From positions 1 through 50,848 of the IMG/VR virus record IMGVR_UViG_3300007960_006782: DNA of 50,848 nucleotides, one strand, 5' to 3'. This document shows, piece by piece, positions 15,111 to 23,109 of the stretch (positions are counted from its first letter, which is position 1; each line of letters begins with the position of its first letter). A program made the translations under genes and the position numbers. The stretch comes from a virus. The notes below the pieces were generated by a model. The model worked only from the letters and a program-made list of their open reading frames with translations. It was not told where the DNA came from and ran no database searches.

Positions 15111-16247
15111 ATGAAGCTTCTATTTGAAAATTGGCGACAGTTTATCTCTGAAGAGATTATACCATTTGAAAATAAAGCTATTGTTTATCATGCTTTCGGT
15201 AAAGGCTCTAGAGGAAATGAAAGTCTTCAAAAAAACGAAATTTTAAATAGAATAGAAACGTTAAGAGAAAAAGGGTTTATTCCAGGCGAGGGCGACCTTT
15301 ATGGTCGTGGTATTTATACCGTTAGAAATTCAAATGATCTCTTATATGAATATGGTGATTTTGTTTTTAAATTTGAAGTTAAAAATTTAAATAAATATGC
15401 GATTTTTGATTATAAAGAGGCAAAAAAAGTATATGGAAGAAATCATAATTTAAAACAGCAATTAGAACAAAATGATTTATTTATAGACGAAGAGTTAGAA
15501 ATGATTTGTAACGAAACAAGTTTGCTCAACAGAACAGATAAGCCATTCACAAGCGAACAAGCTCTTGCATTTTCAACATATTTAGAAAACAATGCAAGTG
15601 AAAAACAAAAAATACATGGATTAGTTTTCACAGGCAGGAAAGACGGCTCTGTCTTAGTCGGGTATAAAAATTCAGATTTTATTCTTGTTGGATTTGGAGA
15701 AACTTTATCAATTAAAAGCACCAATTTTAATAATTTTCTAGAAGACTCGCAAAAATTTACAGAAGATATGAAAAGTATCTATACAATACAGAATGACAAA
15801 ATAAATTCAGATTCTTTTTTCCGCCAAATTAGGAATGCATTTTATACAAAAATTAAATCAGTTGAAAATTACATCAACAATAAAGAAAATATAAAAAGAG
15901 AGATTATCTCTGAAATTTTAATGCCAATTTATATTATACAGAGACAATATTACATTCAAAGAATGAGAGAGTCTTTAGCACCAAAAGTATTTGAATATTA
16001 TAAAAAATTGATTGATGTTGATTCTGATGAAGATATAGAAGAAAATGAGGATTACGATATAGCCATCTTAGAAGCCGAAGAGGCGTTAGAGCAAGAAATG
16101 AAACAAATAGTTGAAACTGAGATTTCAAGATTTGTGACATATTTAGATTTCATTTTTAGAAAATTTAAACTAACTGATGAGCCCGCAGAGATAAACATTG
16201 TAGATTTAGAAAGACCATTTAACATGAGTGGAAAACAAAATGTCTGA
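15111..16247 (+). CDS. Tag-A protein, ADP-ribosyltransferase-like
   Basis: The 378-residue protein starts MKLLFENWRQFISE-EI, a strong tag A with an ISE site. Residues about 23-100 look like an ADP-ribosyltransferase-type fold: IVYHAF (His27), DLYGRGIYTVRNSND (62-76) and GDFVFKFEVKNLNKYAIFD. The H and GxGIYT elements recall the H-Y half of PARP-like NAD-binding sites; I cannot fix the catalytic third residue. The remaining 270 residues are helical and charged, with a very acidic stretch near 305-330. T4 Alt is a head-packaged ADP-ribosyltransferase, so this could be a functional analogue. The fold call is moderate. Confidence 0.65.
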   Translation: MKLLFENWRQFISEEIIPFENKAIVYHAFGKGSRGNESLQKNEILNRIETLREKGFIPGEGDLYGRGIYTVRNSNDLLYEYGDFVFKFEVKNLNKYAIFDYKEAKKVYGRNHNLKQQLEQNDLFIDEELEMICNETSLLNRTDKPFTSEQALAFSTYLENNASEKQKIHGLVFTGRKDGSVLVGYKNSDFILVGFGETLSIKSTNFNNFLEDSQKFTEDMKSIYTIQNDKINSDSFFRQIRNAFYTKIKSVENYINNKENIKREIISEILMPIYIIQRQYYIQRMRESLAPKVFEYYKKLIDVDSDEDIEENEDYDIAILEAEEALEQEMKQIVETEISRFVTYLDFIFRKFKLTDEPAEINIVDLERPFNMSGKQNV

Positions 16248-16521
16248 TTATCCATTTACAGAACAAAAAGTTGGTAATCAACTATTTTTACGAGAATTTA
16301 AAGAAACTACAAACTCTGAAGAGCTAATTTGGCACCAAGATCGTGAAAATAGAAAAATAAAAGTTTTAGAATCAAACAATTGGTTTTTACAGATGGATAA
16401 CGAACTACCTGTTTTATTAAAAGAAGGCACTACTTATAACATACCAGCTTATGTTTACCATCGAGTAATCAAAGGTAACGGCGCTTTGCGTTTATTAATA
16501 CATAAAGGTGAGCAAATTTAA
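16240..16521 (+). CDS. Small cupin-like phage protein
   Basis: I take ATG at 16240 (93 residues) rather than the upstream GTG at 16228. It overlaps the previous gene by 8 nt. Key segments are ELIWHQDRENRKIKVLES, a NNWFLQMDNELPVLL stretch, then YNIPAYVYHRVIKG and LRLLIHKG. These give His residues on short beta strands, as in a small cupin-like barrel seen in many marine T4-like phages. Metal binding is possible; function is unknown. Confidence 0.65.
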   Translation: MSDYPFTEQKVGNQLFLREFKETTNSEELIWHQDRENRKIKVLESNNWFLQMDNELPVLLKEGTTYNIPAYVYHRVIKGNGALRLLIHKGEQI

Positions 16522-17520
16522 ATGGCTTATAATATCAACAGCAATAGTTTTGTAACAGGAACAAGTGTTTTAACTCCATACTCTGATGAGGCTTACAGCA
16601 TAGGAGAAGAAAACTTAAGAATTGAAACTCTTTATTCTCATTATGCAAATGCAGCAGTTACTTTTACTGCGATAAATGCAGAGGGAGATTCAATAACAAA
16701 AGGTCAAGTTGTTTTTGTTACTGGTGCTTCTGGACAAACGCCTACTGTTGCTCTTGCTGCATGTGATGATCCAAATAAAATGCCAGCTTTTGGTGTTGCA
16801 GCTTCTAACGCAAATAATGGAGCAGAAGTTCAAATCATTACTCTTGGTAGTTTAAAAAATGTAAACACAGCAGGCTATAGCCTTGGTGACACACTTTACG
16901 TTCAAACAGGCTCTGGTGGAACATCTGGTAGCTTTACAAAATTAGCTCCAACTGGTTCATTTAATTTATTGCAGAACATTGGGCAAGTTATGCGCGTCGA
17001 TGCTTCTGCTGGGCAAATTAAAGTTGGCGGCGCTGGTCGTACCAACGCAACACCAAACCTAGACAAAGGTTTTCTTTTTGTTGGAAACGATCAAGATGTT
17101 TCTGTAGCAGACGATACTATTTTTGTGTCCTCTTCAGCAAATTTAGTTGGTATTAATACAGTTGATCCAACGGATACTCTTGATGTTGATGGAGGCTTAA
17201 GAACACGGGCTGGTCTACGTAGAGCAGTTATAGTGCATAGCGCTTCTTTTACAGCACAAACATCAGATCATTATTATTTAATTTCTGGTTCAAGCACTCA
17301 TGTTACAGCAAGCTTGCCTTCTTTAGCTGATGCTGGTGGAGGAAGAATCTTTGTATTTAAAGATGCCGATGGAAACTCTGCAACAAATAATATTGTTATA
17401 CAGCCGTCTGGTTCTGAAACAATTGACTCAGGAACTGAAGCTAAAATTCAAAGCGCTTGGAGCGCAGTTACCATTATTGCTGGCGGTGCTTTAGGTTGGC
17501 TTATTGTAGGTGATAGATAA
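16522..17520 (+). CDS. Phage fibre or tail structural protein
   Basis: The 332-residue protein is rich in Gly, Ala, Ser and Thr with almost no charge clusters, as in phage fibres. It has beta-repeat style segments (AEGDSITKGQVVFVTGASG), then a LVGINTVDPTDTLDVDGGLR stretch typical of fibre shafts. It ends with NNIVIQPSGSETIDSGTEAK, then TIIAGGALGWLIVGDR, a terminal module common in marine phage fibre proteins. It starts directly after the preceding stop and overlaps the next gene by one base (TAATG), so the two probably form one fibre assembly. Confidence 0.75.
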   Translation: MAYNINSNSFVTGTSVLTPYSDEAYSIGEENLRIETLYSHYANAAVTFTAINAEGDSITKGQVVFVTGASGQTPTVALAACDDPNKMPAFGVAASNANNGAEVQIITLGSLKNVNTAGYSLGDTLYVQTGSGGTSGSFTKLAPTGSFNLLQNIGQVMRVDASAGQIKVGGAGRTNATPNLDKGFLFVGNDQDVSVADDTIFVSSSANLVGINTVDPTDTLDVDGGLRTRAGLRRAVIVHSASFTAQTSDHYYLISGSSTHVTASLPSLADAGGGRIFVFKDADGNSATNNIVIQPSGSETIDSGTEAKIQSAWSAVTIIAGGALGWLIVGDR

Positions 17521-18293
17521 TGGCTGACTGGACTTTAACGAATGGCGTTTGGACACTAACTCCTGCTGCTGGTGGTTCTGAATATGATAAGACCCTAACA
17601 ATAATAGATTTAACAGATGGTTCATGGACGCTTTATGATCCAGACAGTCTTGTTAATACAATTACTTTTTCTGGTGCTTGGCATACACTAACATGGAACG
17701 CACTGCCTGTTGGCTCTGGTGACTATAACTGGTTTTACGGTACTACTGTTAGAGCACCACGTTGGTACAAGAACTTGGAAATTGATGGCACACAGGTCAC
17801 GTCATTGGACCTACTTGTGTCGACCTATCGCATGGAAGTACCTCCCCTGGGCTCCCCTGACGTATGCCCGTTCAGATGGAAAGGTGTTTTCGGTGCAGCC
17901 CTTGATGCTGCATCAACGGACACCGGCTTGATGTGTGGGACTGGCGGTACGATGGGGCGTTTTTCGACAGTGACCAATCCCCTTTATGGTGTATTTACAC
18001 GACACACAGAATCTTCAAACGGTCCGAATAACGGGATCTATGGCGTTTGTACTACGATACGCGGTGGCGACGGGCTTGGTGGTGGTGAATTTATGATTTT
18101 CGACAACACCGACGCGAACCTCCAAGCCGCCGCTCGCTCTGCTGGCGTTTACACTACAGGTCTTCCTGTCCCTACAGACGTGCAGTTAATGGTTGGTTTA
18201 GGCATTGGGGCGAACAATGTGACAATCACCGCAGGCGATCAAACTAAATTTAAGTTGAGCCATGTCTCAACAACTATTGCAGCAGGAGCTTAA
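17520..18293 (+). CDS. Putative distal fibre or receptor-binding protein
   Basis: The 257-residue protein has Trp/Gly/Thr-rich beta segments (MADWTLTNGVWTLTPAAGG, TIIDLTDGSWTLYD). A C-terminal two-thirds rich in Gly, Cys and Asn follows, with CPFRWKGVFGAALDA, LMCGTGGTMGRF and IRGGDGLGGGEF. The gene is clearly more GC-rich than both neighbours, mainly from about 17740 on. This suggests that a tip domain was acquired from elsewhere. Position after the shaft gene supports a receptor-binding role; there is no recognisable carbohydrate-binding domain. Confidence 0.6.
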   Translation: MADWTLTNGVWTLTPAAGGSEYDKTLTIIDLTDGSWTLYDPDSLVNTITFSGAWHTLTWNALPVGSGDYNWFYGTTVRAPRWYKNLEIDGTQVTSLDLLVSTYRMEVPPLGSPDVCPFRWKGVFGAALDAASTDTGLMCGTGGTMGRFSTVTNPLYGVFTRHTESSNGPNNGIYGVCTTIRGGDGLGGGEFMIFDNTDANLQAAARSAGVYTTGLPVPTDVQLMVGLGIGANNVTITAGDQTKFKLSHVSTTIAAGA

Positions 18294-18295
18294 AA

Positions 18296-18532
18296 ATGCA
18301 CATGAACGCAGATTATTCTCAAGTTGTAGAAGGAACCATTTCTACTGAAGACACGGACGGAAGTAGCATTTCAGAAGAATGTATTATTATTCCGGTTCTT
18401 GTTCCTCTTTCAGAAGTGGGGGACTGGCTGGCAGCTTACGATCCAACTTCTTCAACTTCGCCTTCAGCGGCTGATAGTCGCAAGATTGCTCGTGTTGTAC
18501 TTGATGCTTTAAAAAAGTATAAAGAAAGTTAA
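18296..18532 (+). CDS. Small fibre-associated hypothetical protein
   Basis: The 78-residue product begins MHMNADYSQVVEGT, has a low-complexity STSPSAADSRK hinge, and ends in a helix (KIARVVLDALKKYKES). It starts 2 nt after the fibre gene stop. Small proteins of this shape often follow fibre genes in marine phages and may be assembly factors or minor tail parts, but I have no motif to show it. Confidence 0.55.
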   Translation: MHMNADYSQVVEGTISTEDTDGSSISEECIIIPVLVPLSEVGDWLAAYDPTSSTSPSAADSRKIARVVLDALKKYKES

Positions 18533-18552
18533 TTTAAGCTTCTATTTATTGT

Positions 18553-18846
18553 ATGAAGTTAGAAGATACAGTTATAACAAAAAAACTTCAAAGAGTTTTA
18601 AATCAGTTAGCTGGAATACCAGATAAAAATAAAGAACTTCTTCCAGAAATGATAATAAGAGGTTCAAGCGGTTACATAATGTGTTATGATATAACTTCTC
18701 GTAGCTTTATTAAGGTTGCGAGAGGCACTACTTGTTTTATGATAGACGAAACTTTAGATTCAAGAAATAGAGTTATGGTTTATGTTTCTTCAAACAACGT
18801 AGTCATGATAGACAGAAAAGAAATATTTTATGTGGGCTACAACTAA
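18553..18846 (+). CDS. Small hypothetical protein, probably beta-rich
   Basis: The 97-residue product has a helical N-terminus (LQRVLNQLAGIPDKNKELLP). Alternating short strands follow (GYIMCYDITSRSFIKVARG, DSRNRVMVYVSSNNVVMID). It has no signal peptide or known motif. It overlaps the next small gene by one base. Confidence 0.55.
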   Translation: MKLEDTVITKKLQRVLNQLAGIPDKNKELLPEMIIRGSSGYIMCYDITSRSFIKVARGTTCFMIDETLDSRNRVMVYVSSNNVVMIDRKEIFYVGYN

Positions 18847-18983
18847 TGTTATTTGAATTTGGTGTGTTCTGGAGGGTTATAATTTTTCTTGTTGTTACTT
18901 GGATTTGTTATGCTCTTTGGGGTTTTGAATTTGTTGCTTTAACTTTATTGGCTTTAATAGCATCAATTTTAAAAGAAAGGTAA
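18846..18983 (+). CDS. Tiny membrane protein (45 aa)
   Basis: An ATG overlapping the previous stop (TAATG) opens a 45-codon frame ending TAA at 18981-18983. The product is almost wholly hydrophobic (WRVIIFLVVTWICYALWG, then LTLLALIASIL) and ends KER. It could form one long or two short membrane helices. AGGT and the next start follow closely. It fits the tight gene spacing and fills an otherwise empty 143-nt gap. Confidence 0.5.
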   Translation: MLFEFGVFWRVIIFLVVTWICYALWGFEFVALTLLALIASILKER

Positions 18984-18989
18984 ATATTA

Positions 18990-19271
18990 ATGGAACCAAG
19001 CGATAGTCCATTCGGCAAGCTAATCTCTGATGATTTTTGTATTGGCGATATTGTAGAGTGGTCTAAGTGGTGTCCTATCGACAAAAGTTGGAAATTAAAC
19101 TATGGTTTAATAACAAATATTAGCAATAAAATCAAATCTAATAGACTTGTTTCTGTTTGTACTGTTATTCCGATGAAAGAGCCCGTTAGAGGCGAGATAG
19201 AACTATTTACTTTTAATCTGCGAATAATCTCAAAAGCGTCGGAGAGCAAACAAAATGAAATCAGTAATTGA
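18990..19271 (+). CDS. Small beta-rich phage hypothetical protein
   Basis: The 93-residue product follows GAAAGG and starts MEPSDSPFGKLISDDF. The segments FCIGDIVEWSKW, YGLITNISNKIKSNRLVSVC and GEIELFTFNLRIISKA suggest a compact beta barrel of a type seen in T4-like marine phages. Function is unknown. It overlaps the VOC gene by 17 nt. Confidence 0.6.
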   Translation: MEPSDSPFGKLISDDFCIGDIVEWSKWCPIDKSWKLNYGLITNISNKIKSNRLVSVCTVIPMKEPVRGEIELFTFNLRIISKASESKQNEISN

Positions 19272-19593
19272 TCACATAGCCTTATTAGTTGATGATTTGC
19301 AAGTCGCGGAAGAATGGTATGTAAGCCATTTAAAGGGCGAAGTAACTTTTCGAGATCAAAAATACATAAGATTAAAAGTAGAAAACACAAATATTGCTCT
19401 TATTGATAAAAAATGGTATCCATATGCACATATTGGAATACTTATAGATAGTAAAAAAGACTTCCCAGAAAACGCAGAAATTGTAGAACATCGTGATGGA
19501 ACTACAGGTGCTTATGTAAAAGACCCATTTAACAACTATTTAGAATATATTTGGTATTCAGATAAACAAAAAAAGGTATTTTTAGATGATTGA
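19255..19593 (+). CDS. VOC (glyoxalase/dioxygenase) superfamily protein
   Basis: The 112-residue protein has the two beta-alpha-beta-beta-beta halves of a single VOC domain. It opens IDHIALLVDDLQVAEEWYV, has IALIDKKWYPYAHIGILID in the middle, and ends AYVKDPFNNYLEYIWYSD. Likely metal ligands are His7 (IDHIAL), the mid-domain His (AHIGI) and a Glu near the end (NYLEY). The family includes glyoxalase I, fosfomycin-resistance and ring-cleavage enzymes, so the reaction cannot be stated. It overlaps the following gene by 8 nt. Confidence 0.75.
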   Translation: MKSVIDHIALLVDDLQVAEEWYVSHLKGEVTFRDQKYIRLKVENTNIALIDKKWYPYAHIGILIDSKKDFPENAEIVEHRDGTTGAYVKDPFNNYLEYIWYSDKQKKVFLDD

Positions 19594-20281
19594 TGTTCTT
19601 AAGCCAATGATAAAGCAATTTATGCCATTTGCAAAAGAGCGTATGGGATTTGAATCTCCTCCAAGATTATTCTTGAAAAGAGATCAAACAAACGCTCAAA
19701 ACCCTCTTGGCAAAACAGCGTATTACGATCCAGAACAAAAAAGCGTGACTCTTTACATTACTGGAAGACATCCTAAAGATGTTATGCGTTCACTTTCTCA
19801 TGAATTGGTTCATCATACTCAAAATTGTAATGGCAAATTTGATCAAGTAGGTCAGATGGGCGACGGATACGCACAAAACGATGAACATTTAAGAGAAATG
19901 GAAAGAGAAGCTTACGAACAAGGAAATTTATGTTTTCGCGATTGGGAAGACAGCATTAAGCATACTATTTATTTTGAACATTTGCAAAAAGGAGCAAACA
20001 ATATGTCTAACAAAAAATGGAAAAACAAAGAACTTAACAGCCTTTTAGCTGAAAGCTGGGGCTTTAATATGAATTTTGATAACTTAAACGAAGAAGCAAA
20101 GCCTGATTATCTTGATCTTGATAAAGACGGTGATAAAGAAGAGCCGATGAAACAAGCAGCAGAACAAGCAGAAGAAGGTGACAAAGAAAAAGACCAATTT
20201 GGTGCTCCTCCGAGTCTTAGTGAAGCAAAACTTCGTCGCGCTGTTCGTGAAGCTTTAAAAAAGTCAATCGTTAAAAGATAA
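19586..20281 (+). CDS. Zinc metallopeptidase-like protein with Asp-loop and tag-like tail
   Basis: The 231-residue protein has HELVH at residues 72-76 (HExxH zinc motif), followed about 30 residues later by an EREAYEQG segment that could supply the third Glu ligand. After about residue 140 it changes to a tail with LNSLLAESWG, a YLDLDKDGDKEEPMK loop like a DxDxDG calcium-binding site, and LSEAKLRRAVREALKKS. The last stretch resembles tag B placed at the C-terminus. An internal ATG at 20003 (after AAAGGAG) could start a separate small protein from this tail. Substrate unknown. Confidence 0.7.
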   Translation: MIDVLKPMIKQFMPFAKERMGFESPPRLFLKRDQTNAQNPLGKTAYYDPEQKSVTLYITGRHPKDVMRSLSHELVHHTQNCNGKFDQVGQMGDGYAQNDEHLREMEREAYEQGNLCFRDWEDSIKHTIYFEHLQKGANNMSNKKWKNKELNSLLAESWGFNMNFDNLNEEAKPDYLDLDKDGDKEEPMKQAAEQAEEGDKEKDQFGAPPSLSEAKLRRAVREALKKSIVKR

Positions 20282-20285
20282 GGCT

Positions 20286-20552
20286 ATGTCGGTGGAAAAA
20301 AGCTGGAAAGATTTTTTAAACAATCAAAATGTTGAAAAAGACATTTTTGATTATATTGGTTCTCTTCAAGAGTTCGTTGGACAAATGCGTCCTAAAACTT
20401 TTGGAGAGAAACAACAAATTGAAACAGCAAAAGAATATTTAAAAGAAGTTAGAAAATTAGCCAAAAGATTAGAAACCAAAAATGATTTATTGGAAGCAAA
20501 AATAAACATATTAGAGCACAATCTATCAGATGGAGAAATTTTAGATGGCTAA
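20286..20552 (+). CDS. Small coiled-coil protein
   Basis: The 88-residue product starts MSVEKSWKDFLNNQNVEKD, a weak echo of tag A without the cleavage Glu. It then forms a long charged helix (about 35-85, KEYLKEVRKLAKRLETKNDL). It may be a small scaffold, tail-chaperone or spacer protein. Its end overlaps the next gene by 8 nt. Function unknown. Confidence 0.55.
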   Translation: MSVEKSWKDFLNNQNVEKDIFDYIGSLQEFVGQMRPKTFGEKQQIETAKEYLKEVRKLAKRLETKNDLLEAKINILEHNLSDGEILDG

Positions 20553-21336
20553 GATTGCAATTGTTCCTGGTTCTTTTAAGCCTCCGCACAGGGGGCATCT
20601 TGCTATGGTAGAGCAGTATTCACAAAATAACGATAAAGTTATTATATTAATTTCAAATCCGTTAAAAAATCAACGCGCTCTTGAAGATGGCACTGTTATT
20701 ACTGCTCAAAACGCAATAGACATGTGGGACGAACTAACTTCAGGACTTTCAAATGTGGAAATACAAGTTTCACCATCAGCTTCTCCCGTTGGTGCATCTT
20801 ATAATTATATTGGACCTGAAGGTGATTTGCAAGAAGGCGACTTTATTACCCTTGGAGCAAGCAACAAAGGAACTGATGTTCAGCGTTGGAAAGATGCCGA
20901 TAGATATGTGAAAAAAGGCGTAATGCTTCTTAATCCACAAACAACAGCAGTACAGCCAGAAGTTCATAGCCCAGAATACATACAATCAGTAATGAGTTCT
21001 GATTTTAAGGAATCCATGCCAAGTATTATTACAAATAAAGACTTTAGTTTATTTCATGCATCAGATATGCGCTATCTTTTAGGTAAAGCTTCGACCTCCC
21101 CAGAGGCTGTAGAACTCCTTCGAGATTTTGTTTTAGATGACGCTATGGCAAAAAAATTTCTGGACATTCTAGGTATTGTACCGGCGTCCTCAGAGCCAAT
21201 TGAAGAGATTTCAGCTATGGGTGCTGGAGCAGTTGCTGGGTATTCTAAACCATTTGTTGGAAAGAGAGACGAAGACTGCGGCTGCATAAGCGAACAAATT
21301 TATAACATTTTCCTTAAAAGAGGCATTTTAAAATGA
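20545..21336 (+). CDS. Cytidylyltransferase-like (HxGH) nucleotidyltransferase
   Basis: The 263-residue protein opens IAIVPGSFKPPHRGHLAMVE, giving the HRGH nucleotide-binding motif (His15-His18) of the cytidylyltransferase/NMNAT/PPAT superfamily. A KVIILISNPLKN strand follows. The second ISTxR-type motif is not obvious, so activity is uncertain. The C-terminal region (about 220-250) has EEISAMGAGAVAGYSKPF, a Gly/Ala stretch seen in marine phage proteins, and a DCGC element. Family members adenylate or cytidylate phosphate sugars, NMN or pantetheine phosphate. It lies just before the acidic gene with an ATGA overlap. Confidence 0.75.
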   Translation: MAKIAIVPGSFKPPHRGHLAMVEQYSQNNDKVIILISNPLKNQRALEDGTVITAQNAIDMWDELTSGLSNVEIQVSPSASPVGASYNYIGPEGDLQEGDFITLGASNKGTDVQRWKDADRYVKKGVMLLNPQTTAVQPEVHSPEYIQSVMSSDFKESMPSIITNKDFSLFHASDMRYLLGKASTSPEAVELLRDFVLDDAMAKKFLDILGIVPASSEPIEEISAMGAGAVAGYSKPFVGKRDEDCGCISEQIYNIFLKRGILK

Positions 21337-22106
21337 TTACAAAAGAAGAGAAACAACTGAGACAAGACATTAGAGAAATGATCAGAGTCACTAAAAGAAA
21401 AAGATTGCAAGAACAAAAAGCAATTGAAATAGAAGAGCAAAAACTACGTTCTATTATTCGCGATTTATTGATCTTGGAAGCTCAGGTTTCTGATACAAAT
21501 CCAACCCCAAATAAGTCTACTGGAATTAACATTCTGGAAGATCTATTAAAGAAGATTGTTCCTGTTTTAGAAGCAGATTACAAAATTATGACAACCGACC
21601 CAGAACAACGTAAGTCTTTCCGTGCTCACGTTATCCAAGCTATCATTAATACTTTAACTCCTGTTGAAATGAATACAAAAGCAGGCAACTCTGAAGAAGA
21701 TTTAGAAGAAGAGATTAGTATTGAAATTGAAGACGATGAAGCTAATCCAGAATCTGACAAGTTTATTGATATTCGCTCTGATGCTGAAAAAGCGGAAGAA
21801 GAAGAACCTGAAGATCCAAGAAAAGAATTTGGTATTGAAGGTCAGGACGAGACTGGAAGAAACATTGCTTATTCGTGTTTTAAAAAGATCGAAACAAACA
21901 TAATTGATGCTTATGAGTTGTTATCTAATGCTGAAGATCAAGAATTATTCTACGATTACTTGATTACAAATGTAAAGCTTTATTTTGATAAGTTTGAAAA
22001 AGAATTAGATCCAAGTATTGAAGAGCCTTCTAACCAAGCTTATGATATGGCTAAACAAGATCTGGAGCAACCTACAGAAGATGAGATTGATCTTGGTTTA
22101 GATTAA
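21333..22106 (+). CDS. Acidic helical protein, possible prohead core or internal protein
   Basis: The 257-residue protein opens with charged helices (KEEKQLRQDIREMIRVTKRK). Then comes KLRSIIRDLLILE-AQV at about 46-59, which resembles tag B ending in an ILE cleavage-type site. GINILEDLLKKIVPVLEADY and EQRKSFRAHVIQAIINTL follow, then a very acidic middle (about 118-160) and helical C-terminus. High acidity, helicity and a protease-type site are typical of phage scaffold or core proteins, but homology to T4 gp22 is not visible. Its stop is followed by a promoter. Confidence 0.6.
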   Translation: MITKEEKQLRQDIREMIRVTKRKRLQEQKAIEIEEQKLRSIIRDLLILEAQVSDTNPTPNKSTGINILEDLLKKIVPVLEADYKIMTTDPEQRKSFRAHVIQAIINTLTPVEMNTKAGNSEEDLEEEISIEIEDDEANPESDKFIDIRSDAEKAEEEEPEDPRKEFGIEGQDETGRNIAYSCFKKIETNIIDAYELLSNAEDQELFYDYLITNVKLYFDKFEKELDPSIEEPSNQAYDMAKQDLEQPTEDEIDLGLD

Positions 22107-22124
22107 AAATTACAAAAAAGTCCC

Positions 22125-22153
22125 TTGACAGATTATTGAAATCAAATTACATT
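22125..22153 (+). promoter_or_regulatory. sigma70-like promoter
   Basis: TTGACA (22125-22130) and TACATT (22148-22153) have a 17-bp spacer in the gap between 22106 and 22184. It is likely to drive the gene at 22184 and those after it. Confidence 0.6.
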
Positions 22154-22183
22154 ATTAAAGAATTGATCAGTAGTGATTAGCAA

Positions 22184-22531
22184 ATGATTAGCAAATTAAA
22201 GAATAAAAGTATAATTAATAAATTAACATATAATAATTTGATCAGCAATGATCTGTTAGTGTTAATTTCTAATTTAACTTTAGAAGATCTAATTGCTATA
22301 AAGTTAGAACTAGCATGTGCTAATTTAAAATACAGGTTATATGGACTTGACATTTGGAGAAGATCGGATTATATTGTGAAAGAAGCACTTTTAAAATTTG
22401 CTATTTCAACTTCTAAATCAAAAATAGATGCTGCAAGATTTTTAGGGTTGACTTATAGTGAGTTTTCAGCACAATATGATAAGTACGATATAGATAATTT
22501 CTTTATAGAAGAAGATACAGGAAACACTTAA
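22184..22531 (+). CDS. Small helical protein with Fis/HTH-like C-terminus
   Basis: The 115-residue protein is helical. Its C-terminal 50 residues (EALLKFAISTSKSKIDAARF, then LGLTYSEFSAQYDKY) look like a Fis-type helix-turn-helix: a helix, AARFLGL turn and recognition helix. It could be a DNA-binding regulator. The start lacks a strong Shine-Dalgarno site, but a promoter lies about 30 nt upstream, so initiation on a short leader is plausible. The HTH call is by eye. Confidence 0.55.
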   Translation: MISKLKNKSIINKLTYNNLISNDLLVLISNLTLEDLIAIKLELACANLKYRLYGLDIWRRSDYIVKEALLKFAISTSKSKIDAARFLGLTYSEFSAQYDKYDIDNFFIEEDTGNT

Positions 22532-22532
22532 A

Positions 22533-23102
22533 ATGAAAAAACTTTTTGAAAACTGGAACAAATATTTAACTGAAGAAATAATGGATGATGAGCAGCTTGC
22601 AAAGTTAGATAATGCTTATCCTTTAGATCTTCCTGACCAAGTTCAGCTTTATCATGTTTCTTCGACTCCAGATATTGAAGTTTTAGATCCTCAAATTGCT
22701 GCTGCTGGTAGAAAAACGTATAGTCAAGCTGAATATCGAGCTTGGGATCGTCCAAGAGTGTTTTATTTTACTCGTCTTGGGCAAGAAGATACTGGCATTG
22801 GAAGAATTCAAGGCTCTGCTTACACTGTTACAGTTAATAAACATGATTTGTATCCTGTTATGAAAGATCCTCTTGGATTATCCAGACGTGTTGATGAATA
22901 TAAAGAAATAAGAGAAAAAGAGTTTGGTACTCCAAGATATTACCCAACAAACGTTTTTGAAAGAGTGGCAACTTTAGGTGAAAGAGAATATGGCTTTAAA
23001 GGCTTTATTTATCCCCAAAGTAAAGATCCAAACCAAGTTATTGTTGCCATTTGGCAACCTTTACCAGCTACTCCACTTGATGTGGACTTTTACGGAGATT
23101 AA
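22533..23102 (+). CDS. Tag-A protein, possible ADP-ribosyltransferase-like
   Basis: The 189-residue protein starts MKKLFENWNKYLTE-EI, a strong tag A with an LTE site, 2 nt after the previous stop. QLYHVSSTPDIEVLDP at about 39-54 places a YH motif where the proteins at 5946 and 15111 have theirs. RVFYFTRLGQED follows, then AYTVTVNKHDLYPV and a GFKGFIYPQS segment. The pattern suggests a small NAD-using or ADP-ribosyltransferase-like domain, although catalytic residues are not certain. It lies 6 kb from the main tagged cluster. Confidence 0.65.
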   Translation: MKKLFENWNKYLTEEIMDDEQLAKLDNAYPLDLPDQVQLYHVSSTPDIEVLDPQIAAAGRKTYSQAEYRAWDRPRVFYFTRLGQEDTGIGRIQGSAYTVTVNKHDLYPVMKDPLGLSRRVDEYKEIREKEFGTPRYYPTNVFERVATLGEREYGFKGFIYPQSKDPNQVIVAIWQPLPATPLDVDFYGD

Positions 23103-23109
23103 AAAATAA

